Source of the DNA: Notospermus geniculatus
Lineage: Eukaryota; Nemertea; Pilidiophora; Heteronemertea; Lineidae
DNA: 64,000 bases
Assembly: GCA_002633025.1 (NCBI GenBank)
Contig: NMRB01000107.1
Coordinates: 196,513-260,512 of the forward strand
Direction of reading: 5' to 3'
Below are positions 1 to 11,475 of the stretch, in pieces. The notes under the pieces were generated by a model. The model was not told where the DNA came from and made no database searches. It saw nothing but the letters and a program-made list of their open reading frames with translations. The translations under genes were made by a program, and so were the position numbers. Within the stretch, counting starts at the first letter, position 1. Each line of letters opens with the position of its first letter.

Positions 1-144
1 AGACATGAACAGAGTGTACTTTAGAGTACATAAGTAAACAAACAATATTTTCTTCTCAATAACTCACGATGCATGAATACTGCACAAGTCAAAAACATCT
101 CTAAGAATGGTTCTTCAAAATCATAAAGAATGAACTTGGCATTA

Positions 145-319
145 CAGTAAACGTCTCATATAACGTACTGATTGGGACCTGCAATTTTTCTCCGTTATAT
201 GCAAATTCTGTTATATGCATATGGCCAATGCATTGTAAAACGGGGCCGGGGCTTCCAGTTTCAGCACGTTATAGGCGATTGTCCGGTATATGCAAGGCCG
301 TTATATGCGACGTTTACTG
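145..319. mobile_element. Small fold-back DNA transposon with TA target duplication
   Basis: The ends CAGTAAACGTCTCATATAACG and the inverted CGTTATATGCGACGTTTACTG match at 20 of 21 bases and are flanked by TA on both sides. Length 175 bp, non-coding. TA duplication and the CAGT start suggest a Tc1/mariner or pogo/Tigger-type MITE. Confidence 0.75.
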
Positions 320-630
320 TACATAAGAATAAGATGGATTTCTTCTAAGTCAAAAAAGTCAGATGAAATTCTTTTCTCCACTTGAATCAGACTAATGCTT
401 TTTCTACTGTACGGTATTTCCAAATGCACTGATCTTGATAGGTACGGTACATGGTTTTGAGTACCGGTACACCGATGACAAAGTGTAACAAATCAGCACA
501 AGATAATCTTAGCATAACAGACAAATTATCAAACAAATTACCAAGATTACACTATTACAGACAGGGTGAAATATTCTGCTTGTCCAAAGATCACCTCCAC
601 AGAGGGGGCAATGAAGGTATCCCTCCACAA

Positions 631-1000
631 AGAGTTTTCTCATGCGAGTTGTCTCTCAACCATATACACCATAGTTTGTTCCCCAGCAGCACACCAGGCA
701 GTATCGCAAGCGATCTGATCATCATCAAGCAAAATGGGCTGGTGACGCCAGGTGTGCGCTGGACAGCGATGCATGGAATCCTCTCGCTAGTAATGCCCGC
801 CCAATGTCAAACAATACCAAAGCCGATATCAGCTGGTCCTTGGTGGTTGGCGAAAAGATCAGTGGTGAGTACATCGCTTGCAGTGTCCCCCTGGTGTGCT
901 GCTGGCTTAACGACTTATGCAAGACTGAACGACTGTTAGAATAGTATTCTGGTCCAATGTCTAAGTTGCCGATGGAGAGCCAACTCGCATGGGAAAACTC
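631..1000. mobile_element. Fold-back element family B, copy 1 (split by family A)
   Basis: Left end GAGTTTTCTCATGCGAGTTG and right end CAACTCGCATGGGAAAACTC are inverted repeats. The other copies in this window are about 130 bp; this one is enlarged by the nested family A element. Confidence 0.65.
683..910. mobile_element. TTAA-type MITE family A, copy 1, nested in family B
   Basis: Starts CCAGCAGCACACCAGGC and ends in the inverse GGTGTGCTGCTGGC followed by TTAA. The body matches the copies near 30.3, 43.4 and 52.8 kb. It lies inside a family B element whose two halves flank it (631-682 and 911-1000). Confidence 0.7.
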
Positions 1001-1217
1001 ACATGAAGAGACACCTTTACAATCATAAACAGTGGCTGCAAAGGAATAAAGGTTTGATTTCAGAGGGATTGTATAAGTCCGCAAAGTTAGGGATCAACAT
1101 GACAACAGCTTTGCCAACTTCAGACCAGTTTTGTGCCATGTACGAGCTTCGTCCAGTTTTGTGGCATGTACGAGCTTCGTCAACTTGAAGAACAGGGGCT
1201 TGACCAACGAAGCTTCA

Positions 1218-1331
1218 GGGTCCATATTCATAAACATACCGGTACTTAAGTCAAAGTGTGATACTTATCTTCGTGTTGAACAAAGGATAAGTGTCACACT
1301 TTGACTAAAGTAGGTTTATGAATATGGGCCC
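1218..1331. repeat. Fold-back repeat family C (GGGCCCATATTCATAAA), copy 1
   Basis: Inverted ends GGTCCATATTCATAAAC and TTTATGAATATGGGCC with a second inner pair (TCAAAGTGTGATACTTATC / GATAAGTGTCACACTTTGA). Non-coding hairpin of about 114 bp. Confidence 0.7.
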
Positions 1332-1721
1332 CAGAGGCTAGATTTTTGAGGTGACGACTGTTTCAAATTGGTTTCAACCATTATTACTCAGTTTTTGGCA
1401 CTTGAGATTAGAGAAACAAAGCAGAGGCATTCTCTGGTCCATCTTGAAACAAAACGGTTTATATCGCTCAGCTCAGCCTTCGATCTACGCAGAATTCTTC
1501 GTACAACGCAGGAGCGTACTACGAAGGCAAAAGTGACCAAAATTCTTGATATTCCAAGATGTCTCTTGTCTTTGAGAAGATAATACATTAATAAATGCAA
1601 AATATACATATAAACCTCTCTCCCTCTTATAAGTTGTACAATTTTTAACATCATACCAAAAGATTTAAGGGCAAGACAAACTCCTCCTCGAGAACAAAAC
1701 TGCTCACAAGAGGCCATCCTT

Positions 1722-1815
1722 CCACAGCAGGGGTTTTTACCTCACTCCTCTTCATTCACACACAAGTGTATGAAGAGGAGCGAGACCAAAGCCCTGCTAT
1801 GGGAGGATGACACGA
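1722..1815. repeat. Short fold-back repeat (CTCACTCCTCTTCAT arms)
   Basis: CACTCCTCTTCATTCACAC faces GTATGAAGAGGAGCGAG around a short loop. A related unit lies at about 28240-28315 in the RhoGEF intron. Confidence 0.5.
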
Positions 1816-1819
1816 GGCC

Positions 1820-3430
1820 AACTAAGGCTTGATAAAATAAAAGTACCGTACAAGTCAGCCAAAAATTTTGACCAGAGTTTTCAAATGATCTAGAAATGGT
1901 TCAGGCCTCAACGGCACAACTTTGTCCAATATTACCGGTACCTTTCTGAAGTGTTTGTGCAAAATACTACTTACGTATAAGTACCCAGAATTTGTTGTTA
2001 CCAAGGTATAGCAGGGTTTCTGAAAAAGTTCTAAAGCTTGGCCCAACGTTGGACTTAAACAATACATGAACCACAATGTCGCATTTGAAGAAGCTATGAA
2101 CTCTTGCTAGGGAAGTGCTTCATTACCACAGAGTAAAAAAAAATTGTGATGAAATATGTTGTGGTAGTGACATAAAACCTGACGTACTTTTATTCACAAT
2201 TATGGTTTGAAGCGGAACGAACGACCATCCAAAGATTCGGGAACTCGGAAAAAATCCACAGGACAGTACCGTTATCTGCACGTGGGTGAAATCGCGTATA
2301 AATGCCTGTTTCGCGCAACCGTAACACCACCGTGGGGTAAGTTAAGCACCCGGAAATGCACAGTTACTTTTCGCAAAAGTATAAGAACCTAATGTGGCGG
2401 TGATTTTGCGCTCAAAATTGTTTCAAATTATATAATTGAATTATGCTAATGATAGGGTGCAAAGCACGCGGAAATCCAACTTTCAAGTAAGATCGCGTAA
2501 TAATGTGTGGAGCGTGAAAAATCAGTCGTATTTTTCGGCCTAAGAAGTTAAGAGCATTTTTCTAGCAGTGAAAATGCAGAGTTGAGGCATATTCACATCA
2601 AATACAGTTTGTGATTTTCAACAGCGTGACGTGGATACCTGGTGCGAGTCGGGCAAGGATCCTTTATTGGCCAATTGCAGTGAAATTGGCCGACAAATCA
2701 ACTGGCATTCTGTGACTTTGGTGCAGCTCATTTGGAGGGCGAACGCCCGATCCAGCTGCGATATTTTTCAATCAATGTACACATTTGCACATGCCCAGAT
2801 TGTCATAATTCAGAAGATATCGGTTTGAGCCAGGCTGCAAAAAGCCGTTTGGAAATCTGATAATCAGCATCGCCACCAGCAAGATGGCTAGGCCTCGTGA
2901 CTTTTATATCGGCCATCACGACCTTCGCCCCATCAACCGATGCAGATATGAATGCTTATTCGGCTGGCGATCGGCCAATCAAGGACCCTTGGTCAGTTCC
3001 TATCCGACCTATCACACAAGCCTGTGGAAACTGCACAGTAAACGGCAAACTGCATTCAATGTGAACACGCCCTGCTTTTTCCTCTAAATGGTAAGTGTAG
3101 CGACGAATATAAACTTCATCATGCAAGAATTTAAATGGGTATTGGTGTATCTTATATACGAGAGAATACAGAATGTGCAATTTAAATGAAATATAGGATA
3201 CACAAATATGGATACAATGTTCTGCACGTAACATGACTTATACAGACAGCAGGTAGAATAAAGTACTTAGGGGAGAAGGAATGAAAACTTACAAGGACTA
3301 ATCACTCAACAAAACTCGTAGATAAACATAAAATAGAGGGCGCCAGCAAGGAATCGGAAAAAGACCATCTGCAAAGTCCAAAACTAACTTCAAAGAGGAA
3401 TCCCACGCTTTATCGAGTCCAACATACAAA
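1820..3430. other. Intergenic DNA, no gene recognised
   Basis: About 1.6 kb on both strands with only short ORFs of shuffled composition. No splice-flanked conserved peptide, RNA gene or clear tandem array was seen. Confidence 0.5.
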
Positions 3431-3524
3431 GAGAGGCTAAGTTATTCTTTAGGAAATCAAAGGATGAGAATTCTTTCAAATCCGACAAGGCCAAGGCAAG
3501 GTGGCATTCTGATGTTCTCCAGGA

Positions 3525-3659
3525 GAGTTTTCTTGTGCGAGTTGGCTCTTAATGGGCAATTCACCGCTGTTGGTTTCCTGACTGAGATGACGCAAACTGT
3601 TGCCCATAGTTTTCTATGGTCACGTTGCCAACTTAGAGCTAACTCCTGCGAGAAAACTC
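3525..3659. mobile_element. Fold-back element family B, copy 2
   Basis: Ends GAGTTTTCTTGTGCGAGTTG and CTCCTGCGAGAAAACTC are inverted; the core reads TGGGCAATTCACCGCTGTTG. Inserted in the 48-bp satellite. Confidence 0.65.
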
Positions 3660-3740
3660 CAACTAGGCTAAGTTATTCTTCAGGAAATACAAGAAACATT
3701 GTCCAAGTCTGACAAGCTGCTATTCAGATACTCTACAGAA

Positions 3741-3869
3741 GAGTATTCTCATGCGAGTTGGCTCTCAATGGGCAATTGACCATTGTTGGTTTCCTAACTG
3801 CAACTATGACTGCCCATAGTTTTCTGTTGTCATGTTGCCCATAGAGAGCCAACTCGCGGGAGAAAACTC
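3741..3869. mobile_element. Fold-back element family B, copy 3
   Basis: Ends GAGTATTCTCATGCGAGTTG and CAACTCGCGGGAGAAAACTC; inner arms GGCTCTCAATGGGCAA and TTGCCCATAGAGAGCC. Also inside the satellite, 80 bases from copy 2. Confidence 0.7.
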
Positions 3870-4004
3870 TGACAAACAAGTCCAACAAAGCCAAGTTATT
3901 CTTTAGGAAATCAAAGTACATTCTCCAAGTCCGACAAGCCAAGTGTTCTTTAGGAAACCAAAGGATAGACATTCTCCAAGTCCCAACAAGCCAAGTTTTC
4001 TTTA

Positions 4005-4119
4005 GCAGGCCTTTCCGTTTGACGGGCGCTAAAATGTGCATGCGCCTTGCAAACAATAGAATTTCTATTGTTTGCGAGGCGCATGCACATTTTAGCGCCC
4101 GTCAAACGGAAAGGCCTGC
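4005..4119. mobile_element. Near-perfect snap-back MITE with TTTA target duplication
   Basis: Two 57-base arms pair with one mismatch around a minimal centre (GAATTTC). Both sides carry TTTA, and the flanks rejoin to the regular satellite unit CTTTAGG, so the empty site can be read directly. Non-coding. Confidence 0.8.
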
Positions 4120-4704
4120 TTTAGGAAATCAAAGGACATTCTCCAAGTCTGACAAGCCAAGTTTTCTTTAGGAAATCAAAGGACATTCCCCAAGTCCGAC
4201 AAGCCAAGTTTTCTTTAGGAAATCAAAGGACATTGTGCAAGTCCAACAAGGCCAAGTTTTCCCTAGGAAATTCAATTCCAAGTACATTCTTTCTCCAAGT
4301 CTGACACGGCCAAACTATTCTTCAGGAAATTAATTTAAATTCGACAGAAAATCAAATCCAACAGTGACATGAGGAAACTCTTCTAGTCAGATGAGTCAGT
4401 CTGACAGACCATGTACCAATCCTCCGATGTCAAACTCTATCATGCAAGCAGAAACATAGGGAATTACCCTGAAGATGCAGGCAACGAAGCTGAGAACCTT
4501 CTAACTTGTCCAACCTAACTATACCCGTGTCAAATTCTCATAAAGAACTATAGTTTAAAGTCTCTAACATAAACATTTACAGCACAAAAGCCATGAATAC
4601 GGTACTGATATCTCTACACAACACGAAATAGATTCATATATGGTGTACGCATTTAACATAAACTGAATATTCGAAATAGATGCAGTTAAATAACTTCAAT
4701 TTGC

Positions 4705-4975
4705 TAAAATCATGTCCCTAGGTCAACTGTCCATACCAAAATCATGTACCCAGGTCGACTGTCCATACCAAAATCCTATTGCTAGGTAGACTGTCTATAC
4801 CAAAATCATGTCCCATGGCCAACGCCTATACCATCTATACCAAAATCATGTCCCTAGGTCGTTTGTCCATACCAAAATCAAGGCCCTGGGTCGACTGTTC
4901 ATCCCAAAATCATGTCCCTAGGTCGACTGTCCATATCAAAATCACACCCCTAGTCAACGGTCCATACCACTTCCA
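4705..4975. repeat. Minisatellite, unit about 32 bp
   Basis: About eight units of CCAAAATCATGTCCC - TAGGTCGACTGTCCATA with drift. Confidence 0.75.
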
Positions 4976-5109
4976 AACTACGAAATCGTGAAAATAAATA
5001 AAAATCAAAATCAATCGAGCATTTCATAATTCAAGTCAATCGTTAAATTATCAAATTTTGCATGGCATTGCACAACCCTCACGACTTTCTTAAAGGTACA
5101 CAAGTGGTT

Positions 5110-5414
5110 GGTATTAATATGTGACCCTCCGCCACATAACCAGTGTAAAGTCGCACGGAAAATGAGACTGAACGTACCGACATGACACCAGGAGATAAAG
5201 ATAGAAACAGGATCACTCCGACTTCACAATAGACAGACAACACTGAAATTGACAAATGTTACCCTCCACCACAAAACCAGTCATCAGACACTCTGAGGTT
5301 GGCAAGTTCGGACCAATGTATTTGTCATTTTCAGCATTGTGTGTGTGTGTGTGTGTGTCTGTTGTGAAGTCTCAGTGATTCTATTTCTGTCTTTATCTCC
5401 TGGTGTCATGTCAG
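5110..5414. mobile_element. Inverted-repeat element family D, copy 1, with a GT microsatellite
   Basis: CATGACACCAGGAGATAAAG near 5181 faces CTTTATCTCCTGGTGTCATG near 5392-5412. The left end reads GTGACCCTCCGCCACATAACC, shared with the copy at 40.48 kb. A (GT)10 run lies at 5339-5358. Confidence 0.6.
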
Positions 5415-5429
5415 AAAGTCACTCCAACA

Positions 5430-6845
5430 ATCTAAAGCTGAATTCAGAAAGAAAATTTCGTGGTACATTGTAGGTTATCCAAAGATATGAGTATTGTTAC
5501 CAATACTCATAAAAATCTCTCGAAAAGTGTTTTTTTTGACGGGAGACGGGAGTTGAAATTGACTCGCATTCTGAAATTATAGGATTGACTTGACACAAGA
5601 AACGAAACCTCAGCCCAAAACAAGTCTAGATCTGCGCTATGATTATCAAGATCATAATCGCTAAACTAATAAATTTCTCAGCTCAAAGCAATAATAACGT
5701 AAGTGTCGATTTCAATTATTGATAGTTGATAGGCCTACATGGAGTAGATATCATAATGATTTACAGAAAAAAGTGACGTCACAGATTAACAATTATACAG
5801 ATACTGTGAATGACATAGAGGTATACATAGCATAAAAACGTTCTTCTAATACAAAGAGCTATTTGATTGTGTTTAAAATTTTGAAACACGTCATTTCTGG
5901 TTGGATTGAGTAAAAAGTCCAATCGCTCAATAAATGGTATATACACATAGTAACGTCATGATTTTAATAGACTAAAATCCGTCGCGACCGACGGCGCGCT
6001 ATATGCCCGTCGACAACTCCTGATAATCTACCCGTCAATCTGCGCCAATCTGTAAGGTGGTGCTGCCCTGTCATTTACACAGTATGGTATCTCTACCAAA
6101 ATTCTCATTACAATCCAAAACATTAAGAAAAGCGTCTAGCTCTTCAAATTTTCATTCTCATATGTGCTCCTATCAATTTTGAAATCATTTGAGCCATTGT
6201 CAATAAGTCATTTAACACTGAGCTAGAAATACAATCATTTTGCAAGTAATTCCTAGCAGGCACCACCTTCTTAAAAGTTTCCAAAACTTTTTCAAAGATC
6301 AATAAATTCTTCCATCATATCTATACCACTCAGTGGTTAAATCATAGCATTCATCCAAATCATCATCACGCAGTCCTAGCCGTGTTTATCAACCTCACCT
6401 CCCGGCGAAGAGCCCAAGCGTCAAATCTCAACCATAAGCACCTAACGGGACCTTTAGCTGTTACACCGCCCCGTCTTAAATGTCTGTCTCGATGCAGCAC
6501 AGTTTTCCCTAGCACTCGAGCCTACATGGACTAAAAGCCCAAGAAACCAATTAATCAAGTTTGTATCTATTGTTTGACCTTATTCTTTTACCAATAATAC
6601 TTAGCAGCTGTAAAATTTCTCAATGAAGCTAAATCTACTGTTTGGGTTACTGAAGCACCAAACCATCCCGAAGCTGCTAAGACCGTGGTCGTCATGGTAA
6701 TAACGTACGCCAAAGCCGTTAAACAGGAGACACGCCTCTTCTCCTAGCTGTCATTTTTCGACCATTGCTTTCAGAGCAATAAGGCAAACGCCGATAATTT
6801 CTAAATGCCTGCCTCCAAAGTCTTGGAGGTTCACCTGGCATAGTT
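5430..6845. other. 3' flank of the zinc-finger gene
   Basis: No gene or repeat family recognised. The zinc-finger 3' UTR must run into this stretch on the minus strand, but no canonical AATAAA on that strand stood out, so the transcript end is not placed. Confidence 0.45.
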
Positions 6846-9176
6846 TCAACATGTTGCAGGGTTCATTGCAGCCTGATTCAAGGTCGCCTGGTTCATGACG
6901 TTCGCCAGGAGGTATTCCATCGCTGGCATGGGGCCGGGATGATGTTGACTCGGATGAACTTCCGGCGGGCGCTCCCACTGCGTGCAATTCTGGTGCATCT
7001 TATTATGCGCCTTCAGCGAATTCGAATGGCGGAATTTCTTGTCACAGAATTCGCATGGGTACGGATACGCGTTCTCGTGGATCAACCGATGTCGGCGTAA
7101 ATTGCGATGATCGGTAAAACGCGCGTCGCAATCAGAACAAGCGTATGGTTTCTCACCGGTATGGATATACCGATGTGACTTCAAACTTCCCAGAAAATTA
7201 AACTTTGCACCGCAATAATCACACAAATATTGACGCTTTTCATAACAGCTACGCTGATGCGAGCGCAGCCCATTAACCTGCGCAAAATCGCGGCCACATT
7301 TCTCACACTTGTAGTGTTTCTCAGGCCCGTGAATTTCCGCGTGCTTCTCAACCTGCGATGGTGTCGCCGCGCGGAACAGGCATCCCGGATAAGTGCAGAT
7401 AAACGGTTTCTTCTGACCGTGAAGTGACAACATGTGATCCCGATACGGACGCTGCTGTTTAAAAGACACGTCACAATACCCGCACCGGTACGTAACCCCG
7501 GTGTGCGACCTATGGTGACGCGTCAAATGTTCTTGCCGCTCATACTTACAACCACATATATTACATTCAAACATCTTAATTGTGTCGTGTTGCAATAGGT
7601 GGCGCTGGTAAGTATCATTACGTTCAAACGTACGATTACATTTCTCACAAACCTTTGTACCTTTCATTTTTTTACGTCGTCCTTTCTTCGCCGGATCTCG
7701 CTCTCGTTTCACCACACCATCTTTTGGTGGACGACCTCTCTTCTTTCTTTCACCAGCTGGAATCACACGCTGCGGTTTTGCCTTCCGGCCACGCCGCCTT
7801 TTTGACGGGACGACGGTCTCGGCGTCATCATCGTCGTCATCCACCACTTCTTCTTTGATCTCCATCAACAAACCATTGTTTTCCGGTTTATAATCGCTGT
7901 AATCTTCAATATCGGTTTTCTCGTCATCCGTGTCATCTGGTTCACTCTTCTCAGGCTCATCCTTGATATCATCATCCAAATCATCGTCATCATCGTCCAT
8001 GTCATCATCGTGATCGTCACCATTTTCCGAACTCGCCTCACTGTCCGCAACGTCATCTTGATCCGAAGGTTCAGTCAACACATCCTCCTCATCGCTGAGT
8101 TCACCATCATCGACGTCAGAATCATTCTCCGACCCATCTTCATCTCGTTCTTTGTCATTTTTGCGACTGGCAGATGGAGGAACGGTGATCTTCAACTTGA
8201 TCGGTGCAACTTTGCCGTTTGTATGGTTAACTGTGTTGTTGGTTTCAACATGGGCATTAACAGGCTGGCTTGGTTCCGTACGGGTTTGAACTGGTGGTGA
8301 CATTTTCACGACTCCGTGTGAGACGGAGCTTGGGGTCGGCGGACTGTCCATGTGGTCACTGATTGTGCCGTTACGCTGAGCCTCCATATGACTATTGCTA
8401 TCGATATAATTCGATCGGCTGGGAACATTATTAGCGTTCATGTTCAGCTGACAGGAAGCACTAGACATTGGTGGTAGCCCGTGAATGTTTTGATTAGGAG
8501 TTTCAGGGGGCTCAGGCAATTCCATCTTTGGTTGTATATTCGTGAAATCATTCTGGGTTGGCATGTGCATTTCCCCAGACTGACGGAGGTCATTCTGTGA
8601 TGAATGCAGGTCAGAATGACGCAATGCGGACTGAGACATTGGTTGTTGCATCGGGGGGAGCCCAACTGATCGCGAGCGACTAGTTCCGTACGAATCCTGT
8701 TGATTGGAAGGGGGGTAATTATTGCCAACGGTTGACCTCAAAGAATTCGCATACATGTAGTTAAACGTATCTGCTAAATTCTGCAAAGAACGATTAGCAT
8801 CGTAAAAGTTTCTCGAGTCATAATAATTGCGAGTATCTCCAGCTCCACCTTGGAAAGACTCAATCACTTTCAAATAGTCCTCTAAGTATTTTGTATCGAA
8901 TCCAAACCCAGCATTCAGGTTTTGTCCATCGTCTGCTGGTGGCCGCATCAACGAAGGGTGCGCCGGCGGTGTCCTGGTTTGCGTCTCACCTCCATAATTA
9001 CTGAAGGTCCCAGTACTGCACTGAGCCGGGAAAAAAGCACTGCTCGGGCTGGGACTAGTGCTGGCCTGAGGAATATGACGGGCGTGCTGAGGTCCATACA
9101 TTGATGCCGATGTTATAGGAGGAGTAGGGCAATGTCCCGGCATCTGGCCCTTATTATCTTGCGGTGAACTCATCAT
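6846..9176 (-). CDS. C2H2 zinc-finger protein with acidic tract and AT-hook-like motifs, single coding exon
   Basis: Open for 776 codons from the first ATG (9176; the next codon is also ATG) to TGA at 6846-6848. An in-frame TGA lies upstream, so no earlier ATG is possible in this exon. Residues 1-340 are low-complexity and rich in Ser, Pro, Gln and Asn. Residues about 342-458 are a long Asp/Glu tract. Residues about 459-495 carry RRRGRK and KKRGRPPK, AT-hook-like basic motifs. Eight zinc fingers follow at about 510-728; finger 4 has a four-residue gap between its cysteines (FICTYPGC) and finger 5 ends in Cys instead of His (C2HC). A TGEKPY linker joins fingers 6 and 7. It is probably a nuclear DNA-binding regulator. 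I do not recognise the orthologue. The coding call is firm; target and function are unknown. Confidence 0.9.
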   Translation of the reverse strand: MMSSPQDNKGQMPGHCPTPPITSASMYGPQHARHIPQASTSPSPSSAFFPAQCSTGTFSNYGGETQTRTPPAHPSLMRPPADDGQNLNAGFGFDTKYLEDYLKVIESFQGGAGDTRNYYDSRNFYDANRSLQNLADTFNYMYANSLRSTVGNNYPPSNQQDSYGTSRSRSVGLPPMQQPMSQSALRHSDLHSSQNDLRQSGEMHMPTQNDFTNIQPKMELPEPPETPNQNIHGLPPMSSASCQLNMNANNVPSRSNYIDSNSHMEAQRNGTISDHMDSPPTPSSVSHGVVKMSPPVQTRTEPSQPVNAHVETNNTVNHTNGKVAPIKLKITVPPSASRKNDKERDEDGSENDSDVDDGELSDEEDVLTEPSDQDDVADSEASSENGDDHDDDMDDDDDDLDDDIKDEPEKSEPDDTDDEKTDIEDYSDYKPENNGLLMEIKEEVVDDDDDDAETVVPSKRRRGRKAKPQRVIPAGERKKRGRPPKDGVVKRERDPAKKGRRKKMKGTKVCEKCNRTFERNDTYQRHLLQHDTIKMFECNICGCKYERQEHLTRHHRSHTGVTYRCGYCDVSFKQQRPYRDHMLSLHGQKKPFICTYPGCLFRAATPSQVEKHAEIHGPEKHYKCEKCGRDFAQVNGLRSHQRSCYEKRQYLCDYCGAKFNFLGSLKSHRYIHTGEKPYACSDCDARFTDHRNLRRHRLIHENAYPYPCEFCDKKFRHSNSLKAHNKMHQNCTQWERPPEVHPSQHHPGPMPAMEYLLANVMNQATLNQAAMNPATC

Positions 9177-9300
9177 GAATACAGCAGCGTGTAAATTGCA
9201 CCAAGTAAATAAATCAATATAAGTTGTCAAGTTGTTTCAAGTGATTCACCGAACTTCTAACGGACACTCCTGCCACAGAAATGTGGTTACTGGCACCAAC
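9177..9300 (-). other. 5' UTR part of the zinc-finger exon, with splice acceptor at 9301-9302
   Basis: On the minus strand a pyrimidine-rich tract ending in CATTTCAG stops at 9301, which fits a 3' splice site. The 124 bases from there to the ATG would then be 5' UTR, and the true first exon and promoter lie further right, somewhere in 9.4-14 kb. Not proven without transcripts. Confidence 0.5.
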
Positions 9301-9353
9301 CTGAAATGAAGAAGTGAAATATTACCACGAACTTGTACTCCACACAAGATAAT

Positions 9354-9467
9354 GGGTCATATGAATGAAGACTAATAAATGCTTTTACTTGAATTTTGCA
9401 ATACAAATGTACTGCAATGCTGTACAAATCTGAAGTAAAAGCATTTGCTAGTGTTTTCATATGACCC
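9354..9467. repeat. Fold-back repeat family E (GGGTCATATGAAT), copy 1
   Basis: Ends GGGTCATATGAAT and TTTTCATATGACCC are inverted, with inner arms AAATGCTTTTACTT and AAGTAAAAGCATTT. Related copies lie at 31957 and 36970. Confidence 0.65.
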
Positions 9468-9749
9468 AATATCATAAGCTCACAACTAACTTCCGAATGA
9501 GCTGATGTGGGCATGGGGTGGTGCAGCTGGGAGGGGTGCGAGTTTAATGGAGTGAAGACTTCGCAATTCTTTTGGGGAGGTAGGCTACCAGGCAAATATC
9601 ATATCATGCTGGAATAGGTCAAAATGTGTTCCATGCACACCCCGTCACTCAAATTCTGTCCATCCACCATGATGACTTTTGAGAAGCTCAGCAGGAAAAC
9701 AATGAGGATGGCGCAAATTTTTTATCCCGACAGGTCGGCGCTGCGAGCG

Positions 9750-9806
9750 ATGTGACCTGAGCGACGTCATTGACGTCATTTTAGGTGTTGACGTTGCGTC
9801 ATGACA
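9750..9806. promoter_or_regulatory. Cluster of CRE-like sites upstream of the zinc-finger gene
   Basis: Two GACGTCATT units stand side by side (GACGTCATTGACGTCATT), followed closely by TTGACGTTGCGTCATGAC. These match the TGACGTCA core bound by CREB/ATF proteins. The spot is about 450 bases beyond the zinc-finger 5' UTR and is richer in CpG than its surroundings. A promoter role is inference; similar cores also occur inside fold-back repeats in this window. Confidence 0.3.
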
Positions 9807-10179
9807 AAATGACCTGTACATTTTTCTACAGGAATAATGACACAATAACGTTGCTATTATCGCCAGCGTATCTCTTATCTTTAAAAAAAACGTAATGAGA
9901 TTAAAAGAAAATTTCATCTGCTACACGATGATATAAGTTTTACTGTCGGGTGACCAACACAAACGGGTTATTTTCATGCCAGAAATAAATGGAAACAACG
10001 TTAGAAAAAACGACATTTTGGTCACAACGCTCGCAGCGACGCCGTGTGGTGCTAGTACTGCGCCGTCCTCATTAACAAGAGCAGAGCAGAGGCAGGGAGA
10101 GCAGAGGCAGGGCTACCGGTACCGTACCGGTAGCCTACCCCTACCAGAACCAGCAGCGGGGCAGTGGGGTACGTAGGCC

Positions 10180-11150
10180 TATGTACGGGAAACTTCAAGT
10201 CATTGAAGGTAGGAGACAGCGTAGTAAACATGCCAAAAGTCTCAAAAAGAAAGGAAGAAAAAACGGGCAGGGGGGCAGGTCTTCTTCCTGCACCTGACCC
10301 TGACCTGATCCCAGCAATCTGGATTGTTTTGCTCCAATAAATGGGCAATAGGCCTAGGCCTACGCAGAAGTAAACCTAGCATAGGCCTAGGCCTAGGCCT
10401 ATGATGACAATGTCATTGCATTGACGACAGGACCTGCATTTCTCCTTCTGTGAATAGGCCTACACAGCGCGCATGCCAGCATTGCCAGTGCATCAGTATC
10501 AGTGCATCCGGGGCAGGCAGTGCAAATCTGAAGCGTGAAATGAGATTGCAACAAAAAATTCACTTTTTTCCGCTATATCTTTCTCCAAATGATAGCCATA
10601 GGTGTCTATCTGGTATTAAACTATTACCTGATTTTATGCCTATCAGGCTGGCTGGTACTTAACGCCCAATAACCTTGCATATTCGTCGAAAAAATGTTTT
10701 CTATTCGTGGTTTCGGGAAAAAGGCAGTCATCGTCCGCCATCTTGCCCAATCATACGGGCACCTGAACATCCAACCTCGTCGCCAAGGATCCAGAATGCA
10801 CAGTGTATCAACACGTGAAATCTACACGCAGCATATCGTCTGGTCTCATACACCCTTTCCATGCAAAATCGCATTCTCGAATATCAGGCTGGTCATTCAT
10901 TTGCATAATTAAAAATGTCTCCGTCATCATGCAATTATTCTTGGCTATTTTTATTCACCAGCTGATTATTATTCCCGCGGCAATTCGATTTTTTGTGGCC
11001 GCCATGAATTGTAATTCAGGAGCGCGCAGAGACGGAAAGAATTGGGCCAACGGGGTATTTGGGATTTCTCAGGCTAATCTTTGAGTCTCACTAAAATCTT
11101 TGGAGATACCCAGGCTTGCAATAAAAAGGAGATTGGCCGATATCACTCAC
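10180..11150. other. Intergenic or upstream DNA, no gene recognised
   Basis: Holds short AGGCCT runs (10352-10400) and one CCGCCATCTTG word (10736) that resembles a YY1 site. No supported gene. Confidence 0.4.
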
Positions 11151-11475
11151 TGGCAACCAATCATGCAATCGATGGGGACAACTGTCATAAACCAATGAAA
11201 TCACTGGGGACAACTGTCACAACCAATGAAATCACTGGGGACAACTGTCACAACCAATAAAATCACTGGGGACAACTGTCACGACCAATAAAATCACTGG
11301 GGACAACTGTCACAACCAATGAAATCACTGGGGACAACTGCCACAAACAATCAAGATCACTGGGGACAACTGTCACGGCCAATGAAATCACTGGGGACAA
11401 CTGTCACAACCAATGAAATGTGACTTGGGACAAATGTCGCAACCAATCAAAGATCACTGGGGACGACTGTCACAC
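11150..11475. repeat. Minisatellite, unit about 31 bp
   Basis: Roughly ten units built of CACTGGGGACAACTGTCAC and AACCAATGAAAT. Each unit holds a CCAAT word. Confidence 0.8.

Larger units (their letters stand above)
3437..4330. repeat. Degenerate satellite of about 48 bp, with three insertions
   Basis: Units read roughly AAGTTTTCTTTAGGAAATC - AAAGGACATTCTCCAAGTCCGAC. Successive units diverge on the left and are regular around 4120-4250. Two family B elements (3525, 3741) and a perfect hairpin (4005) sit inside the array. Confidence 0.75.

Noticed and set aside
11150-11475. Regular direct repeats resembling a CRISPR array (also 24630, 34505, 63300)
   Set aside because: Units join head to tail without unique spacers, and the DNA is eukaryotic. 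Minisatellites.
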